Of a stretch of DNA of 17,705 bases, positions 13,176 through 17,705 are shown one piece after another. Location of the stretch: positions 1 to 17,705 of the forward strand of contig SLUK01000018.1 in assembly GCA_004340125.1 (NCBI GenBank). The letters run 5' to 3'. The number at the start of each line of letters is the position of its first letter. The stretch's first letter is position 1. Both the position numbers and the translations under genes were made by a program. The DNA is from Harryflintia acetispora. Its GTDB lineage: Bacteria; Bacillota; Clostridia; Oscillospirales; Ruminococcaceae. Below the pieces are notes generated by a model. It was not told the origin of the DNA and did no database searches. It was given only the letters and a program-made list of their open reading frames with translations.

Positions 13176-14069
13176 ATGGTGAAGGTCAAGATACCGGCGA
13201 CCAGCGCCAACCTCGGTTCGGGGTTCGACGCCCTCGGCCTGGCGCTGACGCTCTATAACTACCTCGAGGTCGAGGAATACGACCGGGTGGAAATCTCCTC
13301 GGCGGACGCGGTGAAAATCCCGCAGGACGAGCAGAACCTGGTCTACAAGACGGTGAAGTATCTCTACGACGTCTGCGGGCGCGAGCTGCCCGGGCTGCGG
13401 ATTTTGCAGACTAACAACATCCCGATGGCCAGGGGGTTGGGCAGCTCGTCGGCGTGCATCGTGGGGGGGCTTTGCGCCGGCAACGAGCTGATGGGCCGCC
13501 CGCTGGACGACGAGGCGCTGCTGCGCATGGCGGTAAAGCTCGAGGGGCACCCGGACAACGTGGCCCCGGCGCTGCTGGGGGGACTGGTGACCGCCGCCAT
13601 CGAGGAGGGGGAGGTCTACCACGTCAAGCAGACCATCAAGGACGATCTGATGTTCGCGGCCTTTATCCCGGACTTCGAGCTGCGCACCTCCAAGGCGCGC
13701 AAGGTCATCCCGCTGGAGATTTCGCATAAGGACGCGGTGTATAACCTCTCCCGCGCGGCGCTGATGAGCGTTTCGCTCTACTCGGGGGATTACCAGAACC
13801 TGCGGGTCGCCTGCGCGGACAGGCTCCACCAGCCCTACCGGCTGCCGCTGATCAAGGGGGCAAAGGACATCTTCGAAATGTCCTACGAGTTCGGGGCCTA
13901 CGCCTCGTTCGTCAGCGGCGCGGGGCCGACGGTGATGTCCATTGTGAACACCGATCTTTTCGACTTTGAAAGCCTCTGCAACGCCCGCCTGGGTGAGAGG
14001 GGGATGGACGGCTGGCGGCTGCAAATGCTTTCCATCGACAACCGGGGCGCCGCGACCAAGCTTGACTAG
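13176..14069 (+). CDS. thrB: Homoserine kinase
   Basis: ThrB phosphorylates homoserine with ATP, the step before threonine synthase. The 297-residue protein is a GHMP-family kinase: VKIPATSANLGSGFDALG at the start, the phosphate-binding PMARGLGSSSA loop (83-93) and EGHPDNVAPALLGG (123-136). Length is normal. ATG 13176 lies about ten bases after GGGGAG (13160-13165); the frame opens farther upstream inside hom but without family sequence. Threonine synthase (thrC), often adjacent, is not in the window. The stop at 14067-14069 is followed by a separate promoter-like -10 before lysC, so lysC may be partly independent. Confidence 0.97.
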   Translation: MVKVKIPATSANLGSGFDALGLALTLYNYLEVEEYDRVEISSADAVKIPQDEQNLVYKTVKYLYDVCGRELPGLRILQTNNIPMARGLGSSSACIVGGLCAGNELMGRPLDDEALLRMAVKLEGHPDNVAPALLGGLVTAAIEEGEVYHVKQTIKDDLMFAAFIPDFELRTSKARKVIPLEISHKDAVYNLSRAALMSVSLYSGDYQNLRVACADRLHQPYRLPLIKGAKDIFEMSYEFGAYASFVSGAGPTVMSIVNTDLFDFESLCNARLGERGMDGWRLQMLSIDNRGAATKLD

Positions 14070-14104
14070 CACAGGGGCAAAAAACGGTTTGCTTCCGGGC
14101 GGCA

Positions 14105-14110
14105 TATAAT
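14105..14110 (+). promoter_or_regulatory. Possible -10 box of a lysC promoter
   Basis: A perfect TATAAT sits in the 131-base gap between thrB and lysC. There is no good -35 at 17 bases, so the call rests on the -10 alone. The leader contains a GC-rich inverted repeat (GGCCGGCC near 14138 with GGCCGG near 14163). It is too short and lacks the motifs for a lysine riboswitch. Confidence 0.35.
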
Positions 14111-14200
14111 AGGGAAGCGGATCAATATATCAGGACGGGCCGGCCATGGCGGCGCAGCAGCGCGGCCGGGAGGCTTTGAACAGAGTTGGAGGCAAGGAGA

Positions 14201-15406
14201 ATGGGAATAATCGTACAGAAGTTTGGGGGCTCGTCGGTGGCGAACGCCCAAAGAGTCAGAAACGTCGCCTCGATCATCACCGATACATACAAGGCGGGCA
14301 ACGAGGTGGTGGTGGTGGTTTCCGCCCAGGGCGACACCACCGACGATCTGATCGAAAAGGCGGGGGAAATCAACCCCAAGGCCAGCAAGCGGGAGATGGA
14401 TATGCTGCTCTCCACCGGGGAGCTGATTTCGGCCTCGCTGGTGGCCATGGCGATCGAGGGTATGGGATTCCCGGTGGTATCCCTGTCGGGCTGGCAGGCG
14501 GGCTTTGTGACCGACTCCAACCACGGCAACGCGCGGATTCGCCGGATTGACAAGGAGCGCGTGCAAAACGAGCTTGATAAACATAACATTGTCATCGTGG
14601 CGGGCTTCCAGGGCCTGAACCGTTACGACGATATCACCACCTTGGGCCGGGGCGGGTCGGATACCAGCGCGGTTGCGCTGGCGGCGGTGCTCGGTGCGGA
14701 TCTGTGCCAGATCTACACCGATGTGGACGGGGTCTATACCGCGGACCCGCGCCTTGTAAAAACAGCCAGAAAGCTGGACGAAATCACCTACGACGAGATG
14801 CTCGAGCTGGCCTCGCTGGGTGCACAGGTGCTGCACAACCGTTCGGTGGAGATGGCCAAAAAATACAATGTGAAGCTGGAAGTGCTCTCGAGCCTCGAGA
14901 GGAAATCAGGTACCGAAGTTAAGGAGGTCATAAAGGTGGAAAAAATGTTAATCAGGGGCGTTGCCAGGGACAACGACGTGGCGCGCGTTTCGGTCGTCAG
15001 CGTGCCGGACGTCCCGGGTATCGCATTCAAGATATTTTCCCTGCTCGCCGCACGCAAAATCAACGTGGACATCATCCTGCAGTCGATCGGACGGCATGGG
15101 ACCAAGGATATTTCCTTCACCGTTTCCCGCTCGAACAGCGACATCGCGGTGCAGGCGCTCGAGGAGATCAAGGACGTGCTCGGCTGCGAGCAGATCACCT
15201 GCGACAAGACGGTTTCCAAGGTGTCGGTCGTCGGCTCGGGAATGGTCGCCAATCCCGGCGTCGCGGCCAAGATGTTCGAGGCGTTGAGCGAAGCGAACAT
15301 CAACATCCACATGATTTCGACGAGCGAGATCAAAATCTCGGTGCTGATTGACGAGGAGGATTCCTTAAAGGCCCTCAACGCCGTGCACGACGCGTTCCAG
15401 GTATAA
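14201..15406 (+). CDS. lysC: Aspartate kinase (lysine-sensitive type, alpha subunit)
   Basis: Aspartokinase phosphorylates aspartate with ATP, opening the pathway to lysine, threonine and methionine. The 401-residue protein has an N-terminal amino-acid-kinase domain (1-240) with QKFGGSSV (6-13), TTLGRGGSDTSAVALA (147-162) and IYTDVDGVYTADPR (171-184), then two ACT domains (about 255-400) that bind inhibitors. Size and plan match the Bacillus aspartokinase II (LysC). ATG 14201 follows GGAGGCAAGGAG directly. Inside the gene a strong ribosome site and GTG (14936) lead into the ACT part, as expected for a separate beta subunit (listed below). The gene ends before a strong hairpin. It may be co-transcribed with hom-thrB or use its own promoter. 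Confidence 0.97.
   Translation: MGIIVQKFGGSSVANAQRVRNVASIITDTYKAGNEVVVVVSAQGDTTDDLIEKAGEINPKASKREMDMLLSTGELISASLVAMAIEGMGFPVVSLSGWQAGFVTDSNHGNARIRRIDKERVQNELDKHNIVIVAGFQGLNRYDDITTLGRGGSDTSAVALAAVLGADLCQIYTDVDGVYTADPRLVKTARKLDEITYDEMLELASLGAQVLHNRSVEMAKKYNVKLEVLSSLERKSGTEVKEVIKVEKMLIRGVARDNDVARVSVVSVPDVPGIAFKIFSLLAARKINVDIILQSIGRHGTKDISFTVSRSNSDIAVQALEEIKDVLGCEQITCDKTVSKVSVVGSGMVANPGVAAKMFEALSEANINIHMISTSEIKISVLIDEEDSLKALNAVHDAFQV
14921..15406 (+). CDS. lysC: Likely internally started beta subunit of aspartokinase (regulatory ACT domains)
   Basis: In the same frame as lysC, AAGGAGG (14921-14927) is followed after eight bases by GTG (14936-14938, codon 246) and nine bases later by ATG (14945-14947, codon 249). 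Starting at the GTG gives a 156-residue protein consisting only of the two ACT domains. The lysine-sensitive aspartokinase of Bacillus subtilis is known to make such a beta subunit from an in-frame start in its lysC gene, forming an alpha2-beta2 enzyme. The feature span includes the ribosome site; the coding part is 14936-15406. Inferred from sequence; expression is not shown. Confidence 0.7.
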   Translation, partial: KEVIKVEKMLIRGVARDNDVARVSVVSVPDVPGIAFKIFSLLAARKINVDIILQSIGRHGTKDISFTVSRSNSDIAVQALEEIKDVLGCEQITCDKTVSKVSVVGSGMVANPGVAAKMFEALSEANINIHMISTSEIKISVLIDEEDSLKALNAVHDAFQV

Positions 15407-15427
15407 GAACTTCTAAGAGAGAATAAG

Positions 15428-15457
15428 AAGCCCCGGCCTGTTTACAGGCCGGGGCTT
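15428..15457. terminator. Bidirectional hairpin terminator between lysC and the Big-domain gene
   Basis: A perfect 13-bp stem AAGCCCCGGCCTG/CAGGCCGGGGCTT (15428-15440, 15445-15457) with loop TTTA lies between convergent genes: lysC stops at 15406 and the minus-strand gene at 15465. T-tracts are short on both sides but the stem is strong. Confidence 0.85.
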
Positions 15458-15464
15458 TGTGGTA

Positions 15465-17705
15465 CTATTGCGTAAAGTGACGGAGCATGGGATAGTTGCC
15501 GTTCGCGGGCATGTACCAGACGGTGGAGAAGTCCCAGCCGGAGAAGCTGGCAGAATTTTTGAAGGCTGCGGCGGCGAGCGGCGTGGCGCCCGTATTGGTG
15601 AGGGGGTTGCCGCCGCCGTAGGAGGCGGTGGAGTTGAGGAAGTAGTTGCCGGAAAGGGCAGGAGAGCCGCTGAAGGTTTGAGCTGCTATACCACCTAGCG
15701 CGCCACCGTTGGCGGTTAGCCGATTGGAATAGGAGAAGCAATTTTTGATTGCTCCGTTCTCCTGCATCCAGCTTGTAATGCCACCCACACTCGTTCCTGT
15801 AACTGTATTGCCGTCAGCGTAGCAATTTTCTACCCGGCTATTTCCATAGATGGCAGCGACGATGCTTGCTCCAGAATAATGGCAGGTTAGTGTGGAATTG
15901 AGAACCCGGCACCCCGAGACAACGGCGCCATTCATCAAATAGTTGACGACTGCGCTTGTGTCACTGGTGTTTACGTTGGAAACGTTAATGGTGAAATTTT
16001 GGGCGGATAAATTTTTTACTCCTGCCCCCGAACCGCTGACACAACCGAATAATGAACCGCGTAGGAAGCCACCGTTGATTTTACAACCTGTTATTATTTT
16101 TCCGTTTCCATCGTAAAGTCCTGTAAAGGGAGCGTCGATGGTGCCGGAAACAAAATTCCCGATCGGGGTCCACTGCCCGTAGGAGGACAGGTCGATGTTG
16201 ACGGACTGCCGGAAATGTCCTGCCAAATGGCTGTTGACGTGTTGCAGCTGTCCCGCGCTGGCCACGATCCAAGGGTTCCCCGAAGTTCCCGCCCCGCTGC
16301 CGTAGCCGCCGGCTGAGAGGGCATGCTCACACCCATTAACAGTGACCGTCCCGGTCCCCGACACGCCCGAGCCGTCGGCGGCGCTGGCGCGTACAGTGAT
16401 GGTGCCGTTTCCGCCGACCCCGCCGGTGACCAGGCCGGCAGCACTGATGGAAGCCACATTCCCCGAGGCCAGCGACCAGGTAATATTCCGGTTGAGGGCG
16501 TTCGCGGGGCGCACGGTGGCGCTCATCTGCACCGTACCGCCCTTGTCCACCGACTTTTGGGCAATGGTGATGCCTGTGACCTTCTGGTCGGTGACGGTAA
16601 CGGAGTAGGGGGCGCTGGTCATTCCGTCCACAGTGGCGGTGAAGGTGGCACTGCCCGCCGCAGTCGCCGTTACCAGCCCCGAGGCGTTGATGTTGATATT
16701 CCCGCTGCCGCCGGTCTTCGCCCAGGTCACCACCGGGAAAGTGACGTTGGGGGGATCGGTGGTGGCAGAAAGCTGGGAAGTGGGACTGAGATTGTCGCTG
16801 GTGCGCACTAGGTTGTTGTTCCCGCTGACTGTCACCGAGGTGACAGCGATCCTGTCCTTGACCGTGATGGCGCAGTTGGCGCTCTTGCCGCCCACGGAGG
16901 CTGTGACGATGGCGCTCCCCGGCGCGACCGCCGTAACCAGCCCGGTTTCATTCACTGTGGCCGCCGACGGATTGCCGCTGCTCCAGAACGGGGCGGCGTT
17001 GGGCGTTACCGTCGCGGTCAGCTGTACCGTCTGCGGCGGCCCCGGGATGTAGAGGGTGTAGCCGGTTGGATTCATGGTGAGGCTGTTAATCGTCACCACC
17101 GTGACGGTGCAGCTGGCCTTGTACTGCGCCGTGTCCGGCGCCCCCTTGATGTAGGCGGTGATCGTCGTGCTACCTGCCGTCTTGCCGCTGGCGTCGATGG
17201 TAGCACTGCGCCCGTCCGCCGCGACTGTCATCGCGGTAGCGCCGGGATCGCTGTTCGTCCATTCCAGCTCGTCGCTGGATACCCCGCCCGTCAGGGCGGC
17301 CGAGAGGGTGAACTGCGTCTCAGCCGCCGTGCCGCCGGTGAAGAGGGTATAGGCGGTGTGGCTCAGCGATACCCCCGTCACCGCCGAGACGTTGACCGTG
17401 CAGGTGGCCTTCACCCTCCCGCCGTAGACGCTGGCGGTGACGGTCGCCGTCCCGCCGGTGTGGGCGGTGACGAGGCCGGTCGCGTCCACCGACGCGACGG
17501 CCTCGTTGCTGCTCGTCCAGAGAACCTGTTCGACGTAGCCGTTCGCCTTCATGTAGGGGTAGCCGGTCGGGCCGGTGCTTCCGCCACTGCCGTTCTTCGT
17601 AGCGGCCAACTGCACGCTCTGCCGCCCCTGGGCGTTGTTCGTTTGCAGGTAGAGGGTTTTCCCGGTCGCGTCGGTATCCCCGCTCCTGATCGTCAGGCTC
17701 TTGAT
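15465..17705 (-). CDS. Large surface-type protein with Ig-like (Big_2) repeats and C-terminal GLUG/beta-helix-like module, 5' end outside window
   Basis: The frame is open to the right edge, so the protein is at least 746 residues and its N-terminus (and any signal peptide) is not seen; a GTG at 17615 is internal. Visible residues 1-456 hold five bacterial Ig-like domains (about 1-107, 108-203, 204-282, 283-371, 372-456), each with a W(T/S/A)S or similar core, an ASGLVTA-like turn and an ATxTVTV end. Residues 457-746 form a different module: GTSGNPWIVASAGQLQ, NIDLSSYGQWTPIG, FTGLYDGNGKIITG and repeated short N/C-rich strands, like GLUG-motif or right-handed beta-helix domains of secreted clostridial proteins. 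The C-terminus YPMLRHFTQ has no LPXTG, SLH or transmembrane anchor. The likely role is extracellular binding or adhesion; the ligand is unknown. Lower GC in the C-terminal module than in the Ig-like part suggests a mosaic origin. Confidence 0.88.
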   Translation of the reverse strand: MKSLTIRSGDTDATGKTLYLQTNNAQGRQSVQLAATKNGSGGSTGPTGYPYMKANGYVEQVLWTSSNEAVASVDATGLVTAHTGGTATVTASVYGGRVKATCTVNVSAVTGVSLSHTAYTLFTGGTAAETQFTLSAALTGGVSSDELEWTNSDPGATAMTVAADGRSATIDASGKTAGSTTITAYIKGAPDTAQYKASCTVTVVTINSLTMNPTGYTLYIPGPPQTVQLTATVTPNAAPFWSSGNPSAATVNETGLVTAVAPGSAIVTASVGGKSANCAITVKDRIAVTSVTVSGNNNLVRTSDNLSPTSQLSATTDPPNVTFPVVTWAKTGGSGNININASGLVTATAAGSATFTATVDGMTSAPYSVTVTDQKVTGITIAQKSVDKGGTVQMSATVRPANALNRNITWSLASGNVASISAAGLVTGGVGGNGTITVRASAADGSGVSGTGTVTVNGCEHALSAGGYGSGAGTSGNPWIVASAGQLQHVNSHLAGHFRQSVNIDLSSYGQWTPIGNFVSGTIDAPFTGLYDGNGKIITGCKINGGFLRGSLFGCVSGSGAGVKNLSAQNFTINVSNVNTSDTSAVVNYLMNGAVVSGCRVLNSTLTCHYSGASIVAAIYGNSRVENCYADGNTVTGTSVGGITSWMQENGAIKNCFSYSNRLTANGGALGGIAAQTFSGSPALSGNYFLNSTASYGGGNPLTNTGATPLAAAAFKNSASFSGWDFSTVWYMPANGNYPMLRHFTQ

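Noticed and set aside
14070..14200. Lysine riboswitch or T-box before lysC
   Set aside because: The gap is only 131 bases and shows none of the conserved riboswitch or T-box motifs.
16323..17352. Plus-strand open frames opposite the Ig-like repeats
   Set aside because: Low-complexity shadows of the GC-rich, Ala/Thr/Val-coding minus-strand gene, without ribosome sites.

Overview
The window looks like chromosomal DNA of a high-GC, endospore-forming member of the Clostridia, probably an Oscillospirales/Ruminococcaceae-type gut bacterium. The reasons are a SpmA-type spore maturation gene, an AbrB regulator almost identical at its N-terminus to the Bacillus one, strong AGGAGG ribosome sites, TTG and GTG starts, sigma-A-like promoters, and an HPr of the type with Arg instead of the regulatory Ser46. 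The order is assigned from general features only, and no species is claimed.

Layout, left to right: (1) tRNA-Asn with its own terminator (20-144), then a single-gene unit for a D-lyxose isomerase-like cupin enzyme (237-785). (2) Minus-strand housekeeping genes: murA (2259-3542), walJ/yycJ (1318-2103) and rlmH (831-1310); a CorA-type metal transporter lies upstream of murA (3643-4572). (3) A 511-base gap with an AT-rich core, then spmA (minus) and abrB (plus) arranged divergently (5084-6104). (4) A palindrome-rich gap (6105-6383), then the general PTS operon ptsH-ptsI-crr on the minus strand (6384-8861), with a good promoter and a cre-like operator. (5) An array of 87-bp tandem repeats (9017-9394) that lies in the predicted leader of a plus-strand operon: 63-residue membrane protein, alanine racemase (alr) and fluoride channel (crcB), all overlapping at their ends (9463-11202). 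(6) The aspartate-family amino acid cluster: ACT/HTH regulator-like protein, homoserine dehydrogenase, homoserine kinase and aspartokinase (11431-15406). (7) The 3' part of a large surface-type protein with five Ig-like (Big) domains and a C-terminal repeat module, minus strand, running off the right edge (15465 to >17705).

How the genes work together: murA and alr feed peptidoglycan synthesis; walJ is linked to cell-wall control in Firmicutes. ptsH, ptsI and crr form the shared phosphate relay for sugar uptake, without a sugar-specific permease in view. LysC makes aspartyl phosphate, Hom makes homoserine and ThrB phosphorylates it; asd and thrC must be elsewhere.

Most of the window is ordinary core genome. 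The strongest candidates for something new are the 87-bp hairpin repeat array, whose first unit supplies the -10 box of the alr promoter and whose third unit carries a pair of substitutions that repair two alternative stems at once, and the related palindromic repeats in other gaps. A well-formed internal start inside lysC and the HPr/cre-box combination are also worth checking.
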